Shown here: one piece after another, positions 28,157-36,016 of the stretch | How the letters are laid out: each line of letters begins with the position of its first letter | Numbering within the stretch: position 1 is the first letter of the stretch | NCBI RefSeq assembly: GCF_009811415.1 | Contig: NZ_BLIG01000017.1 | Coordinates: 1-43,314, forward strand | From: Alteromonas sp. KUL106 | GTDB lineage: Bacteria; Pseudomonadota; Gammaproteobacteria; Enterobacterales; Alteromonadaceae | Length of the DNA stretch: 43,314 nucleotides | Direction: 5' to 3' | Notes under the pieces: generated by a model | Databases searched by the model: none | Seen by the model: only the letters and a program-made list of their open reading frames with translations | What the model was told of the DNA's origin: nothing | Made by a program: the position numbers and the translations under genes

Positions 28157-29833
28157 TTAGCTTTGGGTATCGAGAAGACAAAGCACCTTTTTGCCCCCGT
28201 CCTCAAACCATACCTTTTCGCACAAAGCATGTATTAGCGGCAATCCGCGCCCATGACTCTCTTCTTTCGCATTGCCGTGACCAATTAAGGTTCGGCCTCT
28301 ATCCCAACGAAATCCTTCGCCACTGTCTTCAACTTGTAAGAGTACTTTACCATCTATGGGTAACGATTCGATTCGAATGTTGATTCGGCCGTAGCTGAGC
28401 GCGTTTAATGACCTCTCGCGCTCTGTATAATATTGATGAAAACCAGCACTATCCGTCTTCACTTTAGATTCAAGCTTTAAAATGCCATGATCCAACGCAT
28501 TGTTGAAAAGCTCAGAGAGAACGGTATAGACAATCGAACGGATATTTTGTATCCCTTCGCATTGACCTGCCAACTGAAGAACCCGCTGAAGAATATCAGG
28601 CTGTTTTAAATGTGGGGCGCTCAGAGCTATTTCATGGACAGAAGGTAAGCCCTCATCAACCTTGCGAACCGTGGAAATATTGACAGGCTTAGCATTGAAA
28701 ATAACCAAGGTAACATCGTCATCTAAAGACGATGAGAAACCGTGTGCTTTCGCTTGACGAAACAGCGATTTCGCATCTACTTTTCCCTGCTCTTGCATCT
28801 GCACTTTGATAATATTGACTAACCCCTCTTCAAGCAGCATTTCTCCGTTCTTATTTGCTATTTCAATCAAACCATCACTGCAAATGACGAGCTGTTCATT
28901 GTGCCCTAAGTTAATCGTATCGTAATCAGTATTGAGTTCATTCTCGTCTAAGATCCCAAGCGCCATATGCCGAGACGGTACTTTGCGCATGGCGATATCC
29001 GTTTTCGCAGGGACGATTACCTCAGGCATGCCTCCCTGCCAAAGGTGGACACGATTACCCGAAGCATTTATCTCGCCAATAACTGCAGCCATAAACATGT
29101 CGTTGGGAAGAAAAGTAATGAGAATTCGATTTAGCTCAGAGGTAATTTCGGCAATGGAAACACCTTGCTGAGCCAGCTCTCTAAATGCTCGCGTTACGGG
29201 TAACGCCCCTATTGCTGATGCTAAGCCGTGGCCAGTGAAATCCCCGACGACAAAATAAATTCCGCCACTGGGACTGGCTTCACACAAAAAGAGATCGCCA
29301 TTGAAGGTCTCAGCAGGCTGTAACAAAAAGTCAAAATGCGACAAAACTTCAGGACGATTAACGATAGCGTGACTGAATATATGCTCGACTATAGCGTGCT
29401 CACGCGCGACGCGCTGATTGAACAAACGCAGCGCTTGGTTTTGCTGCTCAACGTGCTCACTCAATGCTCGTATTTGCAGATGCGCCCTTATTTTTGCAAT
29501 GAGAATATGACGGTCGAAAGGCTTAGTGGCGAAATCATTACCACCCACTTCAAGACAGCGAACTAAGCTCTCTTTATCTTCAAGTGCAGTGATAAAAAGA
29601 ATCGGGAGATAAGTACCTTTCGCACGCTTTCGAATTTTTGGTGCAACATCGAAACCAGATAGCCCTGGCATTACAACGTCGAGAAGCACCAGATCAGGTT
29701 GTTCCTCGTCAAACAGCTTGATGGCTTCAATACCATTCACAGCTTCTATGCAATTTTTATAGCCTGCGCTGTAGAGCATGTTTGTCAACAAAGTACGATT
29801 TATACTCTCGTCATCGACAATAAGAATTTTCAC
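28157..29833 (-). CDS. Response regulator with PP2C phosphatase and anti-sigma-type kinase domains (HsbR/CrsR-like)
   Basis: 558 residues. The receiver (1-125) has phosphoacceptor D52 in LVLLDVVMPG and Lys in FATKPFD. A coiled linker precedes a SpoIIE/PP2C phosphatase domain (about 165-385) with the metal-binding motifs VVGDFTGHG, ICSDGLIE and DDDVTLVIF. A C-terminal GHKL/HATPase domain (about 415-555) has the N-box VLSELFNNALDHG and VEDSGEGF. This is the architecture of Pseudomonas HsbR and Shewanella CrsR, which phosphorylate and dephosphorylate a STAS antagonist. It lies 21 bases after such a STAS gene, forming a pair. Upstream kinase or phosphotransfer partners are not in the window. Confidence 0.9.
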   Translation of the reverse strand: MKILIVDDESINRTLLTNMLYSAGYKNCIEAVNGIEAIKLFDEEQPDLVLLDVVMPGLSGFDVAPKIRKRAKGTYLPILFITALEDKESLVRCLEVGGNDFATKPFDRHILIAKIRAHLQIRALSEHVEQQNQALRLFNQRVAREHAIVEHIFSHAIVNRPEVLSHFDFLLQPAETFNGDLFLCEASPSGGIYFVVGDFTGHGLASAIGALPVTRAFRELAQQGVSIAEITSELNRILITFLPNDMFMAAVIGEINASGNRVHLWQGGMPEVIVPAKTDIAMRKVPSRHMALGILDENELNTDYDTINLGHNEQLVICSDGLIEIANKNGEMLLEEGLVNIIKVQMQEQGKVDAKSLFRQAKAHGFSSSLDDDVTLVIFNAKPVNISTVRKVDEGLPSVHEIALSAPHLKQPDILQRVLQLAGQCEGIQNIRSIVYTVLSELFNNALDHGILKLESKVKTDSAGFHQYYTERERSLNALSYGRINIRIESLPIDGKVLLQVEDSGEGFRWDRGRTLIGHGNAKEESHGRGLPLIHALCEKVWFEDGGKKVLCLLDTQS

Positions 29834-29854
29834 GTGGTGTGGATCTCTTAGTGA

Positions 29855-30160
29855 TTATTTGATGTCAAATTTCTTATCGAAACGAGATATTTGCAGAATT
29901 TTAGCCACTTGAGGGCGCGCATTTTCGATACTGTAGCTGAGTTCTCTGCCCGCTAATGATTTTTGCATATTAAGCAACATGCCCAATGCAGAGCTGTCCA
30001 TGTACTCTGTCCGCGATAAATCGACGCTAATGTGCGAAACATTGCTATCAAGGTCGCGATAGGCGTTTCTAAAGACCTCTACTTTACTGAAATCAAATTT
30101 AGCGCCTACATCGATGACTAATGTTTTCCCTTGATTTTCAAATCGTGACGTTATTTCCAT
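29855..30160 (-). CDS. STAS-domain anti-sigma factor antagonist (HsbA/CrsA-like)
   Basis: 101 residues from ATG 30160, preceded by AAGGGA at good spacing. An in-frame ATG 8 codons upstream (30184) lacks a ribosome-binding site. It is a single STAS domain: LVIDVGAKFDFSKVEVFRNAY, ISVDLSRTEYMDSSALGMLL with the conserved Ser expected to be phosphorylated, and VAKILQISRFDKKFDI. The neighbouring phosphatase/kinase protein should switch it between free and phosphorylated states. Its target (an anti-sigma factor such as FlgM, or a cyclase) is not visible here. Confidence 0.9.
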   Translation of the reverse strand: MEITSRFENQGKTLVIDVGAKFDFSKVEVFRNAYRDLDSNVSHISVDLSRTEYMDSSALGMLLNMQKSLAGRELSYSIENARPQVAKILQISRFDKKFDIK

Positions 30161-30330
30161 ACGCGTTCCCTTAAATGTGAGCATAAATGCTTCATCTGAT
30201 GCTTTTATCTTTGCTATCCTTATCTTAGTTGAAGTTTTCTACATCGCCATCACTGGTGTCTACAACTTTTGTATAATTAAGTTGTTTTAGGCCGAATTAA
30301 GATGGAAAGACGAATTTTATTGAGGTATTT

Positions 30331-30663
30331 ATGCAAGACTGGCAAGACGCACTTTTAGTTTATAGTACTGAAAGCGGCAAAATAAAGCCTGAGCAGAAAA
30401 CAGAGCAACGCTCGGTATCTTCAGACGGTATCGTCCGTATTCACAGAGAAACCAAAGGGCGAAAAGGGAAAGGCGTGTCCTTAATTAAGGGCTTAGATCT
30501 CCCCTCCGATGAGCTGAAAAAACTTGGCTCAGAGCTTAAAAAGAAATGTGGTTGTGGTGGCGCGGTCAAAGACGGTGTAATCGAAGTTCAAACCGATGAC
30601 AGAGAAAAATTGCGCTCACTACTTACAGACAAGGGTTACAAAGTTAAGCTTGCAGGTGGCTAG
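30331..30663 (+). CDS. yciH: SUI1-family translation factor YciH
   Basis: 110 residues. A SUI1/eIF1-like domain (about 35-108) contains GIVRIHRETKGRKGKGVSLI, LKKLGSELKKKCGCGGAVKDG and VIEVQTDDREKLRSLL. YciH binds the 30S subunit and affects initiation fidelity; it is not essential. A TATAAT stands at 30272-30277 with a poor -35. The ATG at 30331 follows TTGAGGTATTT. Confidence 0.93.
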   Translation: MQDWQDALLVYSTESGKIKPEQKTEQRSVSSDGIVRIHRETKGRKGKGVSLIKGLDLPSDELKKLGSELKKKCGCGGAVKDGVIEVQTDDREKLRSLLTDKGYKVKLAGG

Positions 30664-30723
30664 TTGGTCACAATAGTTGCGAGTGTGCCCTTTTTCATAA
30701 ACATATAACAAAAAGAGTCTGAA

Positions 30724-31524
30724 ATGGAAAAGCTGTCAATTTCTGATTTACATATTATTCTTGTTGAACCCTCTGATACTCAGCGGAAAATTATTACGAC
30801 GTTGTTGTTGAAGGAAAACGTTAAGGAAATTGACCCTGTCAGTACCCTTTCTGAAGCCCGATCTGCAGTGAAAGCTCATGGCGCCGATCTTATCGTTAGT
30901 GCCATGTATTACGAAGACGGAACCGCGCTAGAGTTATTAAAATTCATCAAAGAACACGATGATTTCAAGAGTATCCCTTTTATGCTTGTTTCGAGTGAAA
31001 ACCGATTGAGCAAACTGGAAGAATTTAAGCAGGCAGGTGTAGCAGCTATCCTACCCAAACCCTTCGAGCCACTTCACTTATCTCGTGCACTGAATGCAAG
31101 CTTAGATTTAATCAATCACGACGAGTTAGACCTTGAGCTGTTCGATGTTCACGATGTGCGTGTATTACTTGTAGACGATAGTAAGTTAGCAAGAAACCAC
31201 ATAAGGCGTGTACTGGAGGGAATGGGCCTCCAACGCATTCAAGAAGCAGAAAATGGCGCGACCGCATTGACGCTTATTAAAGACCAAGCTTTTGACCTTG
31301 TTGTTACCGATTACAACATGCCAGAGATGGATGGTCGTGAGTTGTCTGAATTTATTCGTTTCAATCCGGAAACTACACATATCCCCATCATCATGGTGAC
31401 ATCTGAATCGGCAGACAGTGCGCATATGGCCAATATTCAGCAAACAGGGGTAAATGCGCTATGCGACAAACCCTTTGAGCCAAATGAAGTCAGACAAATG
31501 CTCTCTGCTCTTTTAGGCAATTAG
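30724..31524 (+). CDS. Tandem receiver protein with a degenerate first receiver
   Basis: 266 residues with two CheY-like domains and no output domain. The second receiver (about 144-264) is complete: LLVDDSK, phosphoacceptor D196 in VVTDYNMPEMDG, Thr in MVTSE and Lys in CDKPFEP. The first (about 8-128) keeps the fold and Lys112 (LPKPFEP), but the acidic pair is reduced to LVEPSD and the phosphoacceptor position is Ala60 (IVSAMYYEDG), so it cannot be phosphorylated conventionally. It may act by dimerisation or as an adaptor. It is 60 bases after yciH and lies close to the partner-switching genes. The cognate kinase is unknown. Confidence 0.9.
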   Translation: MEKLSISDLHIILVEPSDTQRKIITTLLLKENVKEIDPVSTLSEARSAVKAHGADLIVSAMYYEDGTALELLKFIKEHDDFKSIPFMLVSSENRLSKLEEFKQAGVAAILPKPFEPLHLSRALNASLDLINHDELDLELFDVHDVRVLLVDDSKLARNHIRRVLEGMGLQRIQEAENGATALTLIKDQAFDLVVTDYNMPEMDGRELSEFIRFNPETTHIPIIMVTSESADSAHMANIQQTGVNALCDKPFEPNEVRQMLSALLGN

Positions 31525-31557
31525 GTCGCCAATTTAAAGCTGTTACCCCCTGCTTAG

Positions 31558-31598
31558 GCCGTAAAAGTTTGCTCACCTGATTTTTACGGCTTGCTTAT
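31558..31598 (+). terminator. Probable terminator after the tandem receiver gene
   Basis: GCCGTAAAA (31558-31566) pairs with TTTTACGGC (31582-31590) with a 15-base loop, followed by the T-rich TTGCTTATTTT. Confidence 0.6.
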
Positions 31599-31644
31599 TT
31601 TCATTACTTTTTCAAGCCCACATAACAAAAAGCTATAGGCCATA

Positions 31645-31662
31645 TGTAAAAATGGGTTGACA
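31645..31662 (+). promoter_or_regulatory. TyrR-type operator at pheA
   Basis: TGTAAA-N6-TTGACA matches the TyrR box TGTAAA-N6-TTTACA in 11 of 12 positions. The right half is the -35 hexamer of the pheA promoter, so binding should repress. Confidence 0.55.
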
Positions 31663-31685
31663 CACATGAGTGTTCAACATACATT
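31657..31685 (+). promoter_or_regulatory. Probable pheL-pheA promoter
   Basis: Perfect -35 TTGACA (31657-31662), 17-base spacer, -10 TACATT (31680-31685). The expected start falls near 31692, the leader-peptide ATG, so the leader mRNA may be leaderless; no Shine-Dalgarno is seen before that ATG. Confidence 0.55.
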
Positions 31686-31691
31686 CAACCT

Positions 31692-31751
31692 ATGAAACAG
31701 AATATAAAGCACGTAGCAATTTTCTTTTTTGCGTTTACATCCTTTAATTAG
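31692..31751 (+). CDS. pheL: Phe-rich leader peptide of the pheA attenuator
   Basis: 19 residues, MKQNIKHVAIFFFAFTSFN, with five Phe codons including three in a row, ending in TAG at 31749-31751. Position, composition and the attenuator that follows identify it as the pheA leader. Stalling at Phe codons when charged tRNA-Phe is scarce would leave GGGAGG (31751-31756) free. Confidence 0.85.
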   Translation: MKQNIKHVAIFFFAFTSFN

Positions 31752-31800
31752 GGAGGCGCAGCTACATGCACAAAACCTCCCATTCGGGAGGTTTTTTTTT
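31751..31800 (+). promoter_or_regulatory. pheA transcription attenuator
   Basis: Terminator stem: AACCTCCC (31774-31781) with GGGAGGTT (31786-31793), then T residues to 31800. Antiterminator: GGGAGG (31751-31756), at the leader stop codon, can instead pair with CCTCCC (31776-31781). The two structures exclude each other. A ribosome at the stop codon covers GGGAGG and allows termination; one stalled at the Phe codons does not. Confidence 0.85.
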
Positions 31801-31836
31801 AACAGAATTTTATTACTGATTACGCACGAGAACACT

Positions 31837-33018
31837 ATGTCAGACAATGCATTAGATACTGTTAGAGAGCGGATTACCGCGTTGGACAGTGAATTACTTA
31901 ATTTACTTGCAGAGCGCAGAAAGCTAACTAACGAAGTCGCTGAAACAAAAATAAAACACCATATACCTGTGCGAGATCAGAAGCGAGAAGAGCAACTGTT
32001 AGTTCGCTTGATTAAAGAGGGTCAAGGCATTGGTTTAGACCCACATTACGTAACGCAAATCTTCCATGTCATTATTGAAGACTCGGTATTAAATCAACAA
32101 GCTATGCTAGCAGAGCGCGCTAACCCTGGCAGCACGCTTCCGCTTAACCGTGTTGCATTTTTAGGCGACAAAGGTTCATATTCCTACCTTGCAACGCAAA
32201 AATACTTCTCTCGTCGACCTGGCGAGCTTTTAGAAATTGGCTGCCAAAGTTTTGCTGAAATTATTCATAAAGTAGAAAGTACTGAAGCTGACTATGCGGT
32301 GCTACCTATTGAAAACACGACCTCCGGTAGTATCAACGAAGTGTATGATCAGCTGCAACATACCCAATTAAGTATTATTGGTGAGCTCACGCACCCTATT
32401 CGCCATACGCTACTGGTAGGGACTAATACGAGCATAGATAAAATTAAAACCTTGTACGCCCACCCACAGGTTTTCACCCAATGCAGCCATTTCCTCGCTG
32501 AGCTAGGCAATGTGGAGGTAAAAACTATGGACAGCACGTCATCTGCGATGCTGACGGTAAGCGAGCTTAAGCGAGATGATGTGGCGGCAATAGGAAGTGA
32601 GGCCGGTGGAAATCTATACGGCTTAATGGCCATAAAAAGTAACTTGGCAAATCAAAAAGAAAACCACAGCCGCTTTATCGTTGTGGCGCGCAATCCTGTT
32701 GTGGTTCCGCTTCAGGTTCCAGCAAAGACTACACTTGTCATGTCGACTATTCAAAAGCCTGGCGCATTGGTTGAAGCCTTGTTAGTACTTCGAGAAAACA
32801 GTATTAACATGACCAAGTTAGAGTCTCGCCCTATCCCGGGTAACCCGTGGGAAGAAATGTTTTATATTGATGTAGAAGGCAACGTTGAAGATGGTCCAGT
32901 ACAAAACGCGCTGGACGCGCTACGCGGGATCACTCGCTACATCAAGGTGCTTGGCTGCTATCCAAGCGAAGAAATAAGCCCCACAAAAGTGGCAGCAGCA
33001 AGCGCCCTTGCCAACTAA
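31837..33018 (+). CDS. pheA: Bifunctional chorismate mutase/prephenate dehydratase PheA
   Basis: 393 residues from ATG 31837 (ACGAGAAC before it). The frame extends upstream to 31729, but that part overlaps the attenuator and is not coding. An N-terminal AroQ chorismate mutase (about 4-90, DTVRERITALDSELLNLLAERR) is followed by the prephenate dehydratase domain (about 105-285, VAFLGDKGSYSYLA, LPIENTTSGSINEVYD, ENHSRFIVVAR). The ACT domain (about 298-375) has the ESRP motif (KLESRPIPGNPWEE) for Phe feedback inhibition. It commits chorismate to phenylalanine. The usual Thr of the TRF motif is Ser here, a conservative change. It converges on tyrA. Confidence 0.97.
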   Translation: MSDNALDTVRERITALDSELLNLLAERRKLTNEVAETKIKHHIPVRDQKREEQLLVRLIKEGQGIGLDPHYVTQIFHVIIEDSVLNQQAMLAERANPGSTLPLNRVAFLGDKGSYSYLATQKYFSRRPGELLEIGCQSFAEIIHKVESTEADYAVLPIENTTSGSINEVYDQLQHTQLSIIGELTHPIRHTLLVGTNTSIDKIKTLYAHPQVFTQCSHFLAELGNVEVKTMDSTSSAMLTVSELKRDDVAAIGSEAGGNLYGLMAIKSNLANQKENHSRFIVVARNPVVVPLQVPAKTTLVMSTIQKPGALVEALLVLRENSINMTKLESRPIPGNPWEEMFYIDVEGNVEDGPVQNALDALRGITRYIKVLGCYPSEEISPTKVAAASALAN

Positions 33019-33021
33019 ATC

Positions 33022-33050
33022 AAAAAGGCGAGCTTATATGCTCGCCATTC
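33022..33050. terminator. Terminator between pheA and tyrA
   Basis: GGCGAGC (33027-33033) and GCTCGCC (33040-33046). The minus-strand side has TTTTTG after the stem and is the stronger one (tyrA). The plus side is followed by ATTCTTTAT and may also serve pheA. Confidence 0.8.
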
Positions 33051-33079
33051 TTTATCTGGTTAGGGGGGAATGGAGTTAG

Positions 33080-34234
33080 TTACTTATCTCTCAAAAGCTG
33101 TCCATCATCCGCTTTCAATAACATTTGTTTACTGTCGACCAAGCACTTTTTAGCGTAATCACCAAACCATGCCCCGACTTTCATAAACTGTTCAACAAAA
33201 CTTTTCTTATCGCCGCTTTCCAGAAGTGACAGCGCGAGACCAAATCGCTCATGAAAACGACGCAAAAGCGCGAAATTATCAGGGTTGTTGAAAATAATAT
33301 CCGCATAGAGCTGCGGAGACTGAGCAAACAAACGCCCTACCATCGCAAGCTCTAACCGATAAATCGGTGAGCTAAACATGGTCAGAGACGCTAAGCTCGG
33401 ATCCTCACCCTTGAGGTGCTGACCATATACAAATGTATTGAAGTGGCGCATAACCTGAATATATGCCATGGCTTGATCGTGCTCTTGTGCACTGGAGTCA
33501 TGAATAGTGGCCCCCCAGATCCGCATTTGTTCAATCAACCAGCCATACTTATCATTATGCCGACCGTCGCATACCACAACAACCTGTTTGATCATTCCAG
33601 GCGCATCAGGACCGAACATAGGGTGGAGCCCTACAACAGGGCCACTGTGTACCGCAAGCATTGCCTCCAACGGCTTAGATTTAACACTGGTGATATCCGC
33701 AAGCACGCAGTCTTTAGGCAACATGGTAAGCCTACTGATTACCGCTTCGGTTAAGTTAATAGGTACCGCGACAATAACCAAGGAAGCTGCGCTTAACACT
33801 GACGCAGCACGTCCATTTTCCCAGTCGTCCTTTTCGACAACCGAAACATGGTAGTTACTTCGTTCGAATAAACTGACAAAAACCCGGCCGAGGGCGCCTG
33901 CACCACCGATAACAACCACATTATCTAAGTCTGGCTTTACGCAGCGATACTTGTTGTTTTGAGTATGATAAGACTCACGCATTACACGACGCAGTAAATC
34001 TTCAGTTAAATCAGGAGAAACCCCAAGCGCTTCAGCCTGCGCGCGACGAGATGCGATTAGCGCCTTTTCTCGTTCTGGCACGTAAACGGGCATGCCAGCT
34101 TCGGCTTTGATTTGTCCTACTTGGGTCGTAATTTGATTGCGTTTTGCGAGTAATTCGACGAGCTGGGAATCCAGCTCGTCAATACCTTCACGCAGCGTAT
34201 CTAGCTTTTTTAAGTGCTGCGAAAAATCGGCCAT
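33080..34234 (-). CDS. tyrA: Bifunctional chorismate mutase/prephenate dehydrogenase TyrA
   Basis: 384 residues from ATG 34234, with AAGGA 9 bases before it. A TTG at 34255 would add 7 residues but lies upstream of that site. An AroQ chorismate mutase (about 5-90, [42 protein letters not shown]) precedes the NAD-binding prephenate dehydrogenase domain ([32 protein letters not shown]). It makes 4-hydroxyphenylpyruvate for tyrosine. It lies 42 bases after aroF, so aroF-tyrA is an operon as in Escherichia coli. Confidence 0.97.
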   Translation of the reverse strand: MADFSQHLKKLDTLREGIDELDSQLVELLAKRNQITTQVGQIKAEAGMPVYVPEREKALIASRRAQAEALGVSPDLTEDLLRRVMRESYHTQNNKYRCVKPDLDNVVVIGGAGALGRVFVSLFERSNYHVSVVEKDDWENGRAASVLSAASLVIVAVPINLTEAVISRLTMLPKDCVLADITSVKSKPLEAMLAVHSGPVVGLHPMFGPDAPGMIKQVVVVCDGRHNDKYGWLIEQMRIWGATIHDSSAQEHDQAMAYIQVMRHFNTFVYGQHLKGEDPSLASLTMFSSPIYRLELAMVGRLFAQSPQLYADIIFNNPDNFALLRRFHERFGLALSLLESGDKKSFVEQFMKVGAWFGDYAKKCLVDSKQMLLKADDGQLLRDK

Positions 34235-34276
34235 TATGTCTTGTCCTTGAATCAAATGGCACGGGTTTAAGTTAGC

Positions 34277-35365
34277 TTATGCCACCGTGCGCTTATTTTG
34301 ACGTAAGGGTAACACAGTTATTAATTTATCTCTGGCTTGAGCAATTAAGTTTTCTGTAGTTTCCCAGTCGATACATCCATCGGTAATAGAAACGCCGTAT
34401 TCAAGCTCTTCAGGTTTTTTACCTTCGGCTTTTTGGTTTCCAGGTTTCAAATGACTCTCAAGCATGACGCCAATAATTGACTGGTTGCCTTCAAGTATTT
34501 GATTCACTACATTCTGTGCGACCAGAGGTTGGCGGCGGTAATCTTTCGAAGAGTTCGCATGACTGCAATCAACAACTAATCCTGCAGTAAGACCGGCATC
34601 TTGCAATTCAATTTCGCACTCAGATACACAAACAGAGTCGTAATTAGGCTGCTTGCCACCACGCAGAATAATGTGACCGTCAGGGTTTCCACTGGTACCG
34701 ATTACACTTACTTGGCCCTGCTTATTGATACCCATAAAGCGGTGCCCAGAGGCCGCAGATTTAAGTGCATTAATGGCAATATCCAGGCTACCATCTGTTC
34801 CGTTTTTAAAACCGACAGGCATCGACAGACCACTGGCCATTTCTCGGTGAGTTTGAGATTCTGACGTACGCGCACCAATGGCGGCCCAGCTAAACAGCTC
34901 AGCCAAGTATTGCGGACTTATCGGGTCAAGGGCTTCAGTGGCTACAGGCAATTCCAACTCAGCTAACCAGATCAATAGCTCTCTTGCCTTGCGAAGGCCG
35001 GTTTCAATGTCAAAGGTACCATCGATATGCGGGTCGTTAATAAGCCCCTTCCACCCTGTTGTCGTGCGCGGCTTCTCAAAATACACGCGCATTACAATAA
35101 ACAAGGTATCTTTGCATGATTCATGCAGCTCTTTAAGCTTGAGTGCGTACTCTTTTGCCGCTTCCACATCGTGTATTGAGCAAGGGCCGCACACGACAAG
35201 CAATCTATGGTCGCGACGATGAATAATATCAGAAACAATTTTTCTAGAATCAGAAATAGCGGCGAGTGCTTTTTCCGAAACAGGCAATTCAGCGCTTAGC
35301 GCGTCAGGTGTAATAAGCACATCTTCTGTACTTACGTGAACATTATTAACAGTGTCCTTGATCAT
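34277..35365 (-). CDS. aroF: DAHP synthase, class I (AroF/AroG/AroH family)
   Basis: 362 residues. It catalyses the first shikimate step, phosphoenolpyruvate plus erythrose 4-phosphate. Visible motifs are VVCGPCSIHD (metal-binding Cys), MRVYFEKPRTTTGWKG, GARTSESQTHREMASG and VVDCSHANSSK. The N-terminal 25 residues, involved in allosteric regulation, are present. Pairing with tyrA and the TyrR-type operator suggest the Tyr-sensitive isozyme AroF; specificity itself cannot be proved by eye. The terminal QNKRTVA tail is slightly longer than usual. Confidence 0.95.
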   Translation of the reverse strand: MIKDTVNNVHVSTEDVLITPDALSAELPVSEKALAAISDSRKIVSDIIHRRDHRLLVVCGPCSIHDVEAAKEYALKLKELHESCKDTLFIVMRVYFEKPRTTTGWKGLINDPHIDGTFDIETGLRKARELLIWLAELELPVATEALDPISPQYLAELFSWAAIGARTSESQTHREMASGLSMPVGFKNGTDGSLDIAINALKSAASGHRFMGINKQGQVSVIGTSGNPDGHIILRGGKQPNYDSVCVSECEIELQDAGLTAGLVVDCSHANSSKDYRRQPLVAQNVVNQILEGNQSIIGVMLESHLKPGNQKAEGKKPEELEYGVSITDGCIDWETTENLIAQARDKLITVLPLRQNKRTVA

Positions 35366-35436
35366 GGGAGTTCTCTTACTCTCTTAACTACAAATAAAAA
35401 TTAAAAATAAAACGCCAAAAGAGTTTCCAATCTGCG

Positions 35437-35454
35437 TGTAAACTTTATTATACA
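35437..35454 (-). promoter_or_regulatory. TyrR-type operator overlapping the aroF promoter
   Basis: TGTAAA-N6-TATACA (plus strand) matches the TyrR box TGTAAA-N6-TTTACA in 11 of 12 positions. On the minus strand it overlaps a perfect TATAAT (35447-35452), the likely aroF -10, about 82 bases before the ATG. Binding would block RNA polymerase. No good -35 is seen. Confidence 0.6.
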
Positions 35455-36016
35455 GCAAGCTTATTCTATATTTCTTTAACGTCATTGACTTTTTAACAAT
35501 TAAAGCATAGCTAAGCAAGCATTAACGGATAATAGTTTAATCTAGGGTATATTCGAAGCGAATGAACATGACTAAATTGCAACCTAAAACACGGCCTGCA
35601 CAATTTTTAATCGGTAGTGAGGTTTAATTTCTATACGCCATTTTGCCTGAGTTTAATCTGGGCCTCACACGCGAATTACCGCGCTATCATAAATAGCGAT
35701 ACAGCTATTTCAAAGAGCCTTTTGTTAGCGACCTTAAGGCTACTGCCTATACATCACTTACCAACCCTTTGTGCCGTTAGTTCCATTCAATGGCGACAAA
35801 TTTACTCGGTATTTTACGTATTGCTTTTCCTCATAAAAAAGATGCACCTTCACTTTCCATTTGCGAAGACTGTCAGTAAGGCATGATCGGACATTATGTT
35901 GAATAAATTTTATTGCCTATTCCGCTTTAATAATTGACCAACATAAATAAGCTAAATTTTTCATTCGCTGTCTGGGTTTTGTATCATTGTGACAACGAAA
36001 CAATAATGAGAACATA
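35455..36016. other. Long intergenic region between aroF and the crotonase gene
   Basis: 562 bases, AT-rich, with no supported gene. A GTG-started 89-codon frame at 35617 has no ribosome-binding site and unusual composition. A CGCTAT/ATAGCG hairpin lies at 35682-35698. The crotonase promoter should lie near the end (a possible -10 TATCAT at 35982-35987). Confidence 0.4.

Noticed and set aside
31729..31836. N-terminal extension of pheA
   Set aside because: It overlaps the leader peptide end and the attenuator stem-loop; chorismate mutase similarity begins after ATG 31837.
35617..35886. GTG-started frame of 89 codons on the plus strand
   Set aside because: No ribosome-binding site or promoter, odd composition, and no resemblance to a known protein. 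Treated as chance in a long intergenic region.
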